This document shows positions 17,517-25,279 of a stretch of 64,000 nt of DNA, one piece after another. The notes below the pieces were generated by a model, which did not search any database, was not told the origin of the DNA, and saw nothing but the letters and a program-made list of their open reading frames with translations. Both the position numbers and the translations under genes were made by a program. How positions within the stretch are numbered: the first letter of the stretch is position 1; each line of letters starts with the position of its first letter. Source of the DNA: CAG-882 sp050874385 (lineage in GTDB: Bacteria; Bacillota; Clostridia; Lachnospirales; Lachnospiraceae); the NCBI GenBank assembly GCA_050874385.1, contig JBNMKO010000006.1:1-64000 (forward strand). Direction: 5' to 3'.

Positions 17517-17532
17517 ATGCGTAATATTCGCA
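17517..17532. promoter_or_regulatory. Operator 1 in the repressor-early region
   Basis: AATGCG TAATATT CGCA: half-sites TGCG/CGCA with the same spacing as the second operator. It lies just upstream of the repressor ribosome site, so it may control the repressor's own gene. Confidence 0.6.
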
Positions 17533-17540
17533 AAACTATA

Positions 17541-17569
17541 TTGACAATGCGAAAATTTCGCATTATAAT
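17541..17569 (+). promoter_or_regulatory. Early rightward promoter with embedded operator 2
   Basis: TTGACA at 17541-17546, a 17-base spacer, and TATAAT at 17564-17569: a perfect consensus promoter. The spacer is filled by a 19-base palindrome (17546-17564) with arms AATGCGAAA and TTTCGCATT. Repressor bound there would block the polymerase. This is the predicted switch of the phage. Confidence 0.85.
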
Positions 17570-17688
17570 CAAAATGTACCAATAATACAAAATGAATTAT
17601 AACACGGATTTTGATAACTGAATAGGTTATTTTGTAACACTGGTACAGAAAAATATAACGAATAACGCTAAAGGAGGGCGAGTGGAAG

Positions 17689-17919
17689 TTGAAAAATAAC
17701 AAAGTAAGGAATCTCGCTGAATTCAGACGGTGGGTAAAGATACGGTTGGTGGAGAAAGAGATCTCCCAGAACGAACTGGCAAGGCAGATGGGCATACCAC
17801 ACGCAAGAATTAGCGAAGCAACACATGGAAAGCAGTCCGGTAACAAATATATCGTTCCTATTATTGAGAAGCTGGACGGAGATTTGAACGATTTTAAAGA
17901 GTTTTTAAAAGCCATTTAA
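17689..17919 (+). CDS. Ner/Cro-like HTH regulator
   Basis: A 76-residue protein with a helix-turn-helix (EISQNELARQMGIPHARISE, about residues 24-43). It is the first rightward gene after the early promoter, the place where Mu has ner. Ner turns down early transcription and helps the lytic choice. The start codon is TTG at 17689 with GGAGGG about 10 bases upstream; no ATG fits. Confidence 0.75.
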   Translation: MKNNKVRNLAEFRRWVKIRLVEKEISQNELARQMGIPHARISEATHGKQSGNKYIVPIIEKLDGDLNDFKEFLKAI

Positions 17920-17929
17920 GGAGGAGCGT

Positions 17930-18385
17930 ATGAAACTGAATAAAGAGAAATTTTTGAAGGCTGAGTTTGGTTCCGAGTTGGAGTGTACGATTACCGCATG
18001 GGATCAGGCACTGGAGAAAAACAGAAGAACCGGAGAGGACAAGGAGATCCTGAAGACACTGGCATGGTGTCAGGCACAGTGGGAAGTGTACCGGATGGCA
18101 ATCAAGCACTTTTACGGAGTGGAATACCACTTTACCAGAACGGATGAGTATTACGGTTTGTGTACCGAGGATGAAAGTGATTGGCTGATGAAGGTTGACC
18201 GGGAGCCACCAAAGTTACTTCAATACCATAATTATGCAGAAGATATAAAAGAAGCAATGAGACGGACAAGAGAAATGCAGCGAATTGCCAGAGAGTATAA
18301 ATCAAACATCCCAGACCAATCTGAAACAGATGTTATGGGATTGGTTCTGGGACGAGCAGCGGAACTTGGAAAAGTTACTATTTAA
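17930..18385 (+). CDS. Small protein carrying a copy of the transposase C-terminal region
   Basis: A 151-residue early protein. Residues about 100-148 match the C-terminal helical region of the downstream transposase (about 564-612) over some 45 residues: both share AMxxTRxxxRIAxEYKxN followed by a LVLxxA segment. In MuA the corresponding end contacts MuB and ClpX. The N-terminal 95 residues match nothing recognised. It could act as a decoy or modulator of the transposase-MuB contact; this is inference. GGAGG precedes the ATG. Its last 8 bases overlap a gene on the other strand. Confidence 0.75.
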   Translation: MKLNKEKFLKAEFGSELECTITAWDQALEKNRRTGEDKEILKTLAWCQAQWEVYRMAIKHFYGVEYHFTRTDEYYGLCTEDESDWLMKVDREPPKLLQYHNYAEDIKEAMRRTREMQRIAREYKSNIPDQSETDVMGLVLGRAAELGKVTI

Positions 18386-18650
18386 GCAAATGCCTAAAAT
18401 CTTCCAAGTTGGAAATGTCAATTCCTTTTTCTTTTAGGATGATACATAAAAACTTGTGGTAATTCTGCAAAGTGCAATCCATAAAAATTGACATCAGTTG
18501 GGCAGCGTGACCAAAAGAAATGCTTTCTGTAAATGCCTCCGGATTGTTCTGAATTTCATCAATGAGAGCAGTATTATTCGAGTCGGCAAACTGTGAACGT
18601 GCTTCACTCATTGATGCAGCAATCAGAGAGGTAAAAATAGAATCGGTCAT
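18378..18650 (-). CDS. Small leftward phage gene of unknown function
   Basis: Unrecognised 90-residue acidic, helical protein. It runs against the early genes. Its reality is supported by a strong AAGGAGG site 8 bases before the ATG at 18650 and by TATACT, a good -10 box, upstream on the minus strand. It overlaps the end of the preceding rightward gene by 8 bases, so transcription of the two converges. It may be expressed in the lysogen alongside the repressor. Confidence 0.6.
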   Translation of the reverse strand: MTDSIFTSLIAASMSEARSQFADSNNTALIDEIQNNPEAFTESISFGHAAQLMSIFMDCTLQNYHKFLCIILKEKGIDISNLEDFRHLLK

Positions 18651-18709
18651 GGTAAACACCTCCTTTCTACGGAGAGTATACCAAAGAAATCACAAAACGA
18701 ACAGTCGAA

Positions 18710-18750
18710 ACGGAGCACCGGCTCCGTCATGCAGGGACAGCCTCCTGCAT
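18710..18750 (+). promoter_or_regulatory. Twin stem-loops upstream of the transposase gene
   Basis: Two perfect 7-bp stems back to back: ACGGAGC/GCTCCGT with a 4-base loop (18710-18727), and ATGCAGG/CCTGCAT with an 8-base loop (18729-18750). The transposase start lies 33 bases later. They could protect, terminate or translationally control the message. Confidence 0.55.
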
Positions 18751-18782
18751 CTGATGATGACAGGCTATAAGGTGGTGATGAG

Positions 18783-20735
18783 ATGGGACAGATGCTTACC
18801 GCAAAGCAGGTGGCAGAGGTCAAAGGATGTAGCTTTCAATATGTACAGCGAATAATTAAAGAAGGTAAGCTTCAGGCGCAGGAAGTCCTGAATGATAAAA
18901 ACAGAAAGACCTATCTGGTACCGCTGGAGGCTCTGGATGAGGAGCTGCAGCAGAAATGGTACCAGATGAATCTGGAGAACCCACCGGAGGATGTAAAAGC
19001 TCCGGAGCCGGTAACGGAGAAAAAGGCAGTAGACCATTTCTCAGAAAGCGAAAGGCAGGAAATAGATTTCTGGATCAGCCTCGTGGAGCAGTGGCAACAG
19101 TATCGTATGAAGCCGGGAGTTACCTGCAAAGCCGATGTTGATAAAAAATTCGTTGCATTATGCGTACTGGAGTACCCGGATAAAGAGATTTCTGTTGATA
19201 TCCTATACCGGAAGTGGAAAGCAATTAAGGAAAATGATTTAAGCGGTCTCATAGATAAGCGAGGCAAGTGGAAAAAAGGAACCAGCACCATAGATGATAC
19301 GATATGGCAAGCGTTTCTGTATTACTACCTCGATGAGAGCCAGCACCCGATCCAGAAATGCCTGGACTACACAAAGATGTGGGCTCAGGAGAAAAGACCG
19401 GATTTATACGCAGACATTCCAAGTTATTCCGCTTTTTACCGGAGACTCAACAACGAAGTGCCGGAAGGTGTCAAGGTGCTGGGACGTGAGGGACACAAAG
19501 CCTACAATGACCGATGTGCTCCGTTTATCCGCAGAATATACGAGGATATCGCAAGCAACGAGTGGTGGATTGCTGATAACCATACCTTCGATGTCATGGT
19601 AAGAGACAAGAATGGAAACATCCACAGACCATATTTAACAGCGTTTCTGGATGCACGAAGCGGTATATTTACCGGGTTCCATATTACCTACAATCCTTGT
19701 TCAGAAGCCACGCTGATAGCACTGCGAAAGGGAATCCTGAAGCATGGCATACCGGATAACATTTACGTGGATAATGGTCGAGAGTTCCTGACCTTCGATA
19801 TCGGAGGCTTGGGACACCGTAAGAAGAAACCGAAGGATGGCGAGGAGAAATTTGAGCCACCGGGAGTATTCAAGCGACTCGGCATCAACATGACGAATGC
19901 GATTGTCCGGAATGCGAAAGCGAAGATCATCGAGAGACGATTTGAGGATGTAAAGAATGACCTTTCCAGACTGTTCAATACCTATACTGGAGGAAGTGTG
20001 GTCGAGAAACCAGAGCGATTGAAATACGTTCTGAAGAAAGATCAGATTTACACGGATGAGGAATTTGAGGAGTATGTAACAGCAGTTCTGGAGTGGTATT
20101 TCAACATGGAAGCCTACAACGGAGCAGTGGAAGCCGACAAGGGAAAATGCAAGATGGATGTATTCAACGATCACCTGAGACGGAAACGTGTTGCATCGGC
20201 AGAGGAATTAAACCTGATGCTGATGAGAAGTACCAGACCGCAGCAGGTTACAAGAAGAGGTGTTCACTTGGATATTGGTGGTGGACGCATCGATTTCTGG
20301 AATGATGATTTTGTACATCTGATGCTCGGAAAGAAGGTTTACTTCCGATACGATCCGGAGGACCTGAGCGAGGTCAGAATTTACGATCTGGAAGATCGAT
20401 ACATCATGTCGGTACCGGCAGACAATACTGCAGTCCTTTCTTACAATGCCAGCAAGGAAGATGTCAAAGCAGCAATGGCGAAGACCAGAAGGCTGGAACG
20501 TATCGCAAAGGAATACAAAGAGAATGCGATTCTGGCAGACGTGGACAAGATCACTGCAATGGAGCTTGTGCTTAAACAGGCAGAGCGAAACAAAGCGAAC
20601 TATCAGGGCAGACCGAATCCTTCCATTCTTGAGGTTCAGAGGGCAGACGAAGAACCGGTATTTAAGAAGGTGGTAGGCGGTGCAGACCTTGATGTAATGA
20701 ATAGAAATGCAGCCAAAAGGCAAGGAGGTAAATGA
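18783..20735 (+). CDS. Mu-type DDE transposase (MuA-like)
   Basis: Catalyses strand transfer for integration and for replicative transposition. Domains: an N-terminal HTH (LTAKQVAEVKGCSFQYVQRI, residues 5-24), further DNA-binding helices, the RNase H-like core with the catalytic triad D265 (IADNHTFD), D330 (YVDNGREF) and E384 (KIIERRF), a beta-barrel Mu C-terminal domain (about 475-560), and a basic helical tail (about 564-612). Its length of 650 residues is close to MuA's 663. The ATPase gene overlaps its stop, as in Mu. Confidence 0.95.
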   Translation: MGQMLTAKQVAEVKGCSFQYVQRIIKEGKLQAQEVLNDKNRKTYLVPLEALDEELQQKWYQMNLENPPEDVKAPEPVTEKKAVDHFSESERQEIDFWISLVEQWQQYRMKPGVTCKADVDKKFVALCVLEYPDKEISVDILYRKWKAIKENDLSGLIDKRGKWKKGTSTIDDTIWQAFLYYYLDESQHPIQKCLDYTKMWAQEKRPDLYADIPSYSAFYRRLNNEVPEGVKVLGREGHKAYNDRCAPFIRRIYEDIASNEWWIADNHTFDVMVRDKNGNIHRPYLTAFLDARSGIFTGFHITYNPCSEATLIALRKGILKHGIPDNIYVDNGREFLTFDIGGLGHRKKKPKDGEEKFEPPGVFKRLGINMTNAIVRNAKAKIIERRFEDVKNDLSRLFNTYTGGSVVEKPERLKYVLKKDQIYTDEEFEEYVTAVLEWYFNMEAYNGAVEADKGKCKMDVFNDHLRRKRVASAEELNLMLMRSTRPQQVTRRGVHLDIGGGRIDFWNDDFVHLMLGKKVYFRYDPEDLSEVRIYDLEDRYIMSVPADNTAVLSYNASKEDVKAAMAKTRRLERIAKEYKENAILADVDKITAMELVLKQAERNKANYQGRPNPSILEVQRADEEPVFKKVVGGADLDVMNRNAAKRQGGK

Positions 20736-21700
20736 TGAGTAAACAGTATAACACACAGCTTCAGGAGAGATTGGAAAAGTTTCTGAAGGACGAAAATTTG
20801 AGTCAGGCAAAGGCAGCTCCGATTCTTGGAATCAGTCAGGCAGCACTCAGCCAGTACCGCAGAAGTATGTACGATAAGGGCGATATTGAAGCGGTGGAAA
20901 ATAAGCTGAAAGAGTTCTTTCAGATTCAGGAAGAGAAAACACAGAATGCGCAGAAAGCGGAACCTTTCAGAACCAAGACTTCAGCCGGGTACATACCGAC
21001 AACCATTTCCGAGGAAGCGTACAAGCTGATCCGGTACTGCCAGCTGGAGAAGGGAATTGTAGTTATTGATGGGGATGCCGGGATCGGAAAGACGAAAGCA
21101 GCAGCCAAGTTCCTGCAGGACAATCCTTCAACAACCGTTTATGTGAAAGCAACACCGAGTACCGGCTCAACAAGAAGCCTTTTAAAGATGATTGCAAAGA
21201 CCTTAAAACTCCCTGAAAACCAGCGCACCGAGGATTTATCGGTATCCATTCAGGAGAAGCTCAGAGAGACTGATAAGGTTATCATCATCGATGAAGCACA
21301 GAATCTTAAATTCCTCACTCTGGAAGAAATCAGAGGGTGGGTAGATGAGGATATATTTACCGGAAAACCGGGTATTGGAATCGCACTCATCGGAAATGTG
21401 GAAGTCTACAATAAGATGCTCGGAAAGCAGGAAGCAATTTTCGCCCAGCAGTTCAACCGCACGAAGCTCCATGGAAGGTACCGCACATCGGATATCCAGA
21501 GAGAAGATGTTGTCAAATTCTTCCCGGTATTGGAAGAGAAGGGAATGCAGAAAGAGATTGACTACCTTCTGAGCATCAGCCACAGCAAATGGGGAATTCG
21601 TGGAATGGTGAGTGTGTTCAATAACGCAGTCAACAACGAGGATATTTCCTTTGAGGGGCTGGAAAAAATGGCAAATACAATGGGAATCCGCTTCATATAG
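20732..21700 (+). CDS. MuB-like transposition target ATPase
   Basis: AAA+ ATPase that coats target DNA, stimulates the transposase and gives target immunity. It has an N-terminal HTH (LSQAKAAPILGISQAALSQY, 23-42), as in MuB; Walker A GDAGIGKT (114-121); and Walker B VIIIDEAQ (183-190). Length 322 residues. The start overlaps the transposase stop; a second ATG three bases on is equally placed behind the AAGGAGG site. Confidence 0.94.
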   Translation: MMSKQYNTQLQERLEKFLKDENLSQAKAAPILGISQAALSQYRRSMYDKGDIEAVENKLKEFFQIQEEKTQNAQKAEPFRTKTSAGYIPTTISEEAYKLIRYCQLEKGIVVIDGDAGIGKTKAAAKFLQDNPSTTVYVKATPSTGSTRSLLKMIAKTLKLPENQRTEDLSVSIQEKLRETDKVIIIDEAQNLKFLTLEEIRGWVDEDIFTGKPGIGIALIGNVEVYNKMLGKQEAIFAQQFNRTKLHGRYRTSDIQREDVVKFFPVLEEKGMQKEIDYLLSISHSKWGIRGMVSVFNNAVNNEDISFEGLEKMANTMGIRFI

Positions 21701-21723
21701 GAGAAAACGGAAGTAAATGCAAA

Positions 21724-22023
21724 ATGAAGAATCCTAAAGAAAAAAGCACCGCAATTTTGGTCGGTGCAGCTGCTGGGGCAATCTTGATGGCTCTTATGTT
21801 TATGATTGTATTCGGCTTGCATACTGGAATAGCCGGTGCGGTACTGGTACTGCTGATTGTTGCAGTATCTGCAATATCAGGATGGTTAATAGGATGGAAC
21901 CAGCGTATCCAGAGGAGGAACTATTACTCATACATGAAAGGGTACCGTGAGGGATTGGAAAAGAAAACGCTGATCATTAAGCATCCGGTATGCGAATGCA
22001 AATTCACGTTTCCGGATAGATAA
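21724..22023 (+). CDS. Small two-span membrane protein
   Basis: Unrecognised 99-residue early protein with two hydrophobic segments (about residues 10-32 and 36-57) and a basic C-terminal tail with two cysteines (CEC near 92). Not a clear holin by position. It may act in superinfection control at the membrane; this is a guess from its place in the early region. Confidence 0.6.
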   Translation: MKNPKEKSTAILVGAAAGAILMALMFMIVFGLHTGIAGAVLVLLIVAVSAISGWLIGWNQRIQRRNYYSYMKGYREGLEKKTLIIKHPVCECKFTFPDR

Positions 22024-22032
22024 CAATGTGCC

Positions 22033-22101
22033 GGGGCTTATGCCCCAGCCTTAATGCAGCCACCGAATGGTGATGGTCACAAGCCCATGAAATGCAGAGT
22101 G
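22033..22101 (+). ncRNA. Duplicated structured RNA element, copy 1
   Basis: A GGGGC/GCCCC hairpin (22033-22046) followed by a 50-base block (22052-22101) that recurs without change at 23183-23232. Within the block, CACC-GAAT-GGTG and ATGG/CCAT form two more small stems. It begins just after one stop codon and ends before the ribosome site of the next gene. Confidence 0.65.
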
Positions 22102-22132
22102 AGGCAAAACTGAATAAAAGGAGGATTCAGGC

Positions 22133-22360
22133 ATGGTGGTATGTCCTAAGTGCCGGAAACCATACACTGGACGTCCGGCATTGTCGAGGGTGGATAATAA
22201 AACGGATATCTGCCCGGATTGCGGTATGAGAGAAGCTATTGAGAGTATACCGGGGATGAATGGCAGAAAGAGAATTGATCCGGCAGAACGCACAAGAAGG
22301 TTGGTACAATCCACCGGAAACCGATGGGCAATGGAAAATTTCAATGCAACACACAGTTGA
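22133..22360 (+). CDS. Zinc-ribbon early protein
   Basis: A 75-residue protein with CPKC (residues 4-7) and CPDC (about 27-30), a two-CxxC zinc ribbon, followed by a basic arm (RKRIDPAERTRR). Likely nucleic-acid or protein binding. An AAGGAGG site precedes the ATG. It is directly downstream of structured element copy 1. Confidence 0.7.
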   Translation: MVVCPKCRKPYTGRPALSRVDNKTDICPDCGMREAIESIPGMNGRKRIDPAERTRRLVQSTGNRWAMENFNATHS

Positions 22361-22377
22361 GGTCGGGAGGTGATGGA

Positions 22378-22557
22378 GTGCCGGGAAAGATTACGGTGAG
22401 GAATTACACCACACTGACAGATTATGCAGCATTACTACGTGCCGGAATGTACCTTGCTGGAAAGAAAGCAGAGGCAGAAGATAATGGATTCCGGTTTAAA
22501 GTTACGGAGAGTGAAAGGCATGGTGTAGTGGTAAAGATTGCGGAGGTGGAGAAGTGA
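22378..22557 (+). CDS. Short early protein of unknown function
   Basis: 59 residues if translation begins at the GTG at 22378, chosen because GGGAGGTG lies 7 bases upstream. An earlier in-frame ATG overlaps the preceding gene and has no site. No family recognised. Its stop overlaps the GTG of the next gene. Confidence 0.5.
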   Translation: MPGKITVRNYTTLTDYAALLRAGMYLAGKKAEAEDNGFRFKVTESERHGVVVKIAEVEK

Positions 22558-22730
22558 AGAATGGTAAGAAGCCGACACTGGCACAAAAGAAATTCCTGCA
22601 GGAGAATGGGCTGGCTCCGGAAAAGTGGATGGTTGTAAAGGACACTCCGGAGGAGATGGAAGTGGTCAGCAGGATTGCCCTGCAGAGGAAAATCGGTAAA
22701 ACAAAGGTAATCAGAAAGGCGAAGAAATGA
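22554..22730 (+). CDS. Small basic phage protein (DUF6906-like)
   Basis: 58 residues from the GTG at 22554, which overlaps the preceding stop (GTGA). The pattern KNGKKPTxxQKxFL followed by GLxPxxWxVVKDTP matches a small family common in Firmicutes phages, recalled as DUF6906; the family number is from memory. Function unknown. Confidence 0.65.
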   Translation: MKNGKKPTLAQKKFLQENGLAPEKWMVVKDTPEEMEVVSRIALQRKIGKTKVIRKAKK

Positions 22731-22882
22731 GCGAAAAGACAGAAGTAAAGGTTCCGGAGGATATCCGGAAGGCTTGGGAAGAGATGCAGCTTTGTGGAAA
22801 GCTGCTCCGGGAAGGCAAAGCCAAGTTAATGGTTGCAACCAGAAAAGACGGTACCACATACCGATACACGAAGCCGAAGTAA
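22727..22882 (+). CDS. Very small early protein
   Basis: 51 residues starting at the ATG at 22727, which overlaps the previous stop by four bases (ATGA). Charged, helical, no family recognised. The overlaps on the left side and the ribosome site of the next gene directly after its stop argue that it is translated. Confidence 0.55.
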   Translation: MSEKTEVKVPEDIRKAWEEMQLCGKLLREGKAKLMVATRKDGTTYRYTKPK

Positions 22883-22894
22883 GGGAGGTGCAGC

Positions 22895-23164
22895 ATGGTT
22901 TTAAGAGAAGAAATGTACTTTGAGCCAAGGACAATCAGTCAGTCGGGAAGTATCCGATGGTTTGGAGAGACCTACACAGCACCACAGATGCTCTATCACA
23001 CGGAGCAGACGGTCTATGTCAGAGACAATGGCAAGATGTTATTTATCTACGAATTAAGCAGTGACAAGATGTCCGAGGATGAGAAAATCGAAGCAGTATT
23101 TACACCGATATGCAAGATTGAGAAACCGGACAAGGGACACCGCTATGGCAGAAAAATTACATAA
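22895..23164 (+). CDS. Small protein resembling the Mu/IS21 transposase beta-barrel domain
   Basis: 89 residues; GGGAGGTG precedes the ATG. Residues 12-55 follow a pattern of short beta strands (SGSIRWFGETYTAP, TVYVRD, FIYEL). This resembles the C-terminal barrel of Mu and IS21 transposases, where a G-x-hydrophobic-x-F/W-x-G-x-x-Y-x-x-P run precedes a VxVR strand. It would be a second free-standing transposase-like domain in this phage. The similarity is by eye and may be only a common small-barrel fold. Confidence 0.5.
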   Translation: MVLREEMYFEPRTISQSGSIRWFGETYTAPQMLYHTEQTVYVRDNGKMLFIYELSSDKMSEDEKIEAVFTPICKIEKPDKGHRYGRKIT

Positions 23165-23232
23165 GGGGCGAGATGCCCCTCCTAATGCAGCCACCGAATG
23201 GTGATGGTCACAAGCCCATGAAATGCAGAGTG
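23164..23232 (+). ncRNA. Duplicated structured RNA element, copy 2
   Basis: AGGGGC/GCCCCT hairpin (23164-23180) followed by the 50-base block 23183-23232, identical to 22052-22101. The hairpin loop differs from copy 1 (GAGAT against TTAT) while its stem is kept, which points to selection on structure. Confidence 0.65.
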
Positions 23233-23247
23233 GGAGAGGAGGACAGC

Positions 23248-23481
23248 ATGATAGCAAGGATTGTGTGGACGATCCTGCGGTACCCGGTTGGAGCCGAAGT
23301 CGGCTTTGCGGATGAATTCAGAACCGAATATCGGACTGTGATGGGATACCATTACGCTCATGGAGCCTTCTATGTGCTTTTCTCCGAAGGAAACATGGTA
23401 CACATAAACCGGCTGGATAAGCTGGTTGTATCAGTAAAAATCAAGAAGGAGGAAACAAAATGGACGCAACAAAGAAAGTGA
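23248..23481 (+). CDS. Small early protein of unknown function
   Basis: 77 residues from the ATG at 23248, preceded by GAGGAGG. A longer in-frame version would run through the structured repeat and is unlikely. Mixed beta strands with aromatic residues. No family recognised. It overlaps the next gene by 22 bases. Confidence 0.6.
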   Translation: MIARIVWTILRYPVGAEVGFADEFRTEYRTVMGYHYAHGAFYVLFSEGNMVHINRLDKLVVSVKIKKEETKWTQQRK

Positions 23482-23699
23482 CCAGAAGTGGCGGTATTAC
23501 CATTCCGAGAGGTATCCGTCAGGAAACCGGCATCCTTCCGGGAGTGCCGGTTGACATCAGAACGGATAAGGAAGGAATCCATATCTCCAAGCACGTGCCG
23601 ACCTGCTTCCACTGCGGAACAGTAGATGATGTGCAGACGGTCTGCGGAGTTGAAATCTGCAGGAGCTGTGCAGGGAAGATTGCGGAGGTGTTTCGGTAA
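23460..23699 (+). CDS. AbrB/SpoVT-like regulator with C-terminal zinc site
   Basis: 79 residues. The N-terminal half (KVTRSGGITIPRGIRQE, near residues 6-22) is the swapped-hairpin AbrB DNA-binding fold, followed by a strand VDIRTDKEGIHI. The C-terminal half has CFHC and CRSC, a four-cysteine zinc site. A known small phage regulator layout; target unknown. It may regulate the phage or its host. GGAGG precedes the ATG. Confidence 0.82.
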   Translation: MDATKKVTRSGGITIPRGIRQETGILPGVPVDIRTDKEGIHISKHVPTCFHCGTVDDVQTVCGVEICRSCAGKIAEVFR

Positions 23700-24352
23700 T
23701 GAGTGATATGGCAGAAATCAAAGCAAAGGCTGACCGATTGGTAGAGCTGACCAACCAGCAGAGTGCAATCAAAGCGGAGATTGATGAAATTAAGGCATGG
23801 TTTGAGAAGGTGGCAACGGATGACCTGCAGGACACCAAGAAAAAGACCATTGATTATTGGGGCAGCAACAATTCCAAGGTGGTGGTAGGAAACAGCGAGA
23901 CTGTGAAGCCGATTTCCATGACAATGGTTAAGAAGCTGCTGGGTGATGTTTTTGGAGATTTTGTGAAAGAGGATACTACTTACAAAATGACAGAGCCTTG
24001 CAAGAGGTTGTTTACCATGATGTTCCTCGGGAATTATACAGAGGGAAGTCTGGATGAGACAATCAAGGCGATAACAGCTGATGAGAAGATCCAGAGAGCT
24101 CTGAAAAAGAAGCTAAAGGGAAAGTATGAAAAGGATACGGAAACCCTGATGAAGATGGTCGGTCTTCCGGAGCAGGAAGCGAGTGACTGGGCATATCTTA
24201 CCGCAGAGATTATTAACTGGGAATGGATGCTGCAGATTTTAAAGGCTGCAGAGTGGGAAGGAACACCGCAGGAGGCTGTTGAGATTATAAGAGCAGCCAT
24301 TATTGTGGATGAAGGTATCAAAGTGACGGTGGAAGCTGAGAAATCAGAATAA
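23699..24352 (+). CDS. Early phage protein of unknown function
   Basis: 217 residues beginning with a coiled-coil stretch (about 3-40: KAKADRLVELTNQQSAIKAE and on) and continuing as a mostly helical charged protein. It starts on the last base of the preceding stop region. Its place before GemA is where Mu has gam, and a long N-terminal coiled coil is a feature of Gam-like proteins, but I see no decisive Gam signature. Confidence 0.55.
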   Translation: MSDMAEIKAKADRLVELTNQQSAIKAEIDEIKAWFEKVATDDLQDTKKKTIDYWGSNNSKVVVGNSETVKPISMTMVKKLLGDVFGDFVKEDTTYKMTEPCKRLFTMMFLGNYTEGSLDETIKAITADEKIQRALKKKLKGKYEKDTETLMKMVGLPEQEASDWAYLTAEIINWEWMLQILKAAEWEGTPQEAVEIIRAAIIVDEGIKVTVEAEKSE

Positions 24353-24369
24353 CCGGAAAGGAGAGGCAG

Positions 24370-24858
24370 ATGAGAACGATAGAGCAATTCCAGATCAGGA
24401 AAATATATGCTATTGGCAATGCGCTCGGTATCAAAGCCTCCGGAAGTGAGGACGAACTCCATGCGCTTGTAGGAGGGGTGACCGGGAAAGACTCCATAAA
24501 GAGCCTTACATATCAAGAGGCTTGTGCAGTGATTACACGTCTGGAGGAGCTGCAGGGCAAAGCTGCCTCTCCGAAGCCAAGGAGTCAAAAGCCGAAGGAA
24601 CATAAGAGCAGACCAGGCGGAGTCACTTCTGGTCAACAAAAGAAAATATGGGCTCTCATGTATGAGCTGAAAAAATACGATGAGTCTCCGAATGATGTGC
24701 AGCTTGGCGATAGACTTTGTGCAGTAATTAAAAAAGAGTTTGGTGCGGATGCCATTGCAAAAAACCCTTTTGCATGGATATCATTTGAGCAGGGAAATAA
24801 CCTGATCGAGATTTTGAAAGGGTATGTGAAAAGTGCCAGAAAGAGAGGCGAGGCATAG
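24370..24858 (+). CDS. GemA/Gp16 family regulatory protein
   Basis: 162 residues of the DUF1018/GemA family of Mu-like phages. Signatures: an N-terminal helix QFQIRKIYAIGNALGI, the SGQQKKIWALMYEL motif near residue 86, and the NPFAWISFEQGNNLIEIL segment near the end. Mu GemA affects host gene expression. It overlaps the activator gene that follows (TAGTG). Confidence 0.88.
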   Translation: MRTIEQFQIRKIYAIGNALGIKASGSEDELHALVGGVTGKDSIKSLTYQEACAVITRLEELQGKAASPKPRSQKPKEHKSRPGGVTSGQQKKIWALMYELKKYDESPNDVQLGDRLCAVIKKEFGADAIAKNPFAWISFEQGNNLIEILKGYVKSARKRGEA

Positions 24859-25181
24859 TGGACTTGTTAGACAGAGTACAAATGGAGAATCTGGACGAGG
24901 AGCAGAAATCCCTCGCAGAATTGATTGGGCTGGAGGCTTTCAAAAGCCTCGTAAGAGCTTTTAATGGTACTTCAATCTACATTCCGAAAATTGAAAGTCT
25001 GGAGAAAACAGTTCGGGATGAGCTGATAAAAGAGGAGTTTGACGGAGGCAATTACAAGGAACTGGCTCTAAAATATGGATTGACAGAAACGTGGATTCGG
25101 AATATAGTTTTAGACAAAGCAAAGGAAATCAAGGCGAGACCGATAGATGGTCAGATGTCCGTTATGGACTTCCTGAAATAA
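24858..25181 (+). CDS. Mor/C-type transcription activator
   Basis: 107 residues, GTG start sharing its G with the GemA stop. It has the Mor family layout: an acidic dimerising N-terminus, a beta strand TSIYIPK near 49-55, then a C-terminal HTH (NYKELALKYGLTETWIRNIV, about residues 72-91). In Mu, Mor and C switch on middle and late genes. A terminator follows, so this ends the early operon and its product probably starts the next. Confidence 0.85.
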   Translation: MDLLDRVQMENLDEEQKSLAELIGLEAFKSLVRAFNGTSIYIPKIESLEKTVRDELIKEEFDGGNYKELALKYGLTETWIRNIVLDKAKEIKARPIDGQMSVMDFLK

Positions 25182-25225
25182 ATTTATCTTTTCAAGTACT
25201 TTATTTTAATATTCACTATATAGGA

Positions 25226-25263
25226 GATACACTTGTGTTAGACACGCAGGTGTATCTTTTTTT
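25226..25263 (+). terminator. Terminator of the early operon
   Basis: GATACAC (25226-25232) pairs with GTGTATC (25250-25256), with partial inner pairing, followed by seven T. It separates the activator gene from the packaging region. Confidence 0.85.
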
Positions 25264-25279
25264 ATTGCGAGGTGAGAGG

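Noticed and set aside
18751..18790. Hammerhead ribozyme core (CTGATGA) upstream of the transposase
   Set aside because: No matching GAAA core or third stem follows; the short match is probably chance.
19404..20810. Long leftward frames opposite the transposase
   Set aside because: Antisense shadows of a conserved gene without ribosome sites.
22052..23232. CRISPR-like repeat array
   Set aside because: Only two copies, 1.1 kb apart, with genes between them; no spacer pattern.
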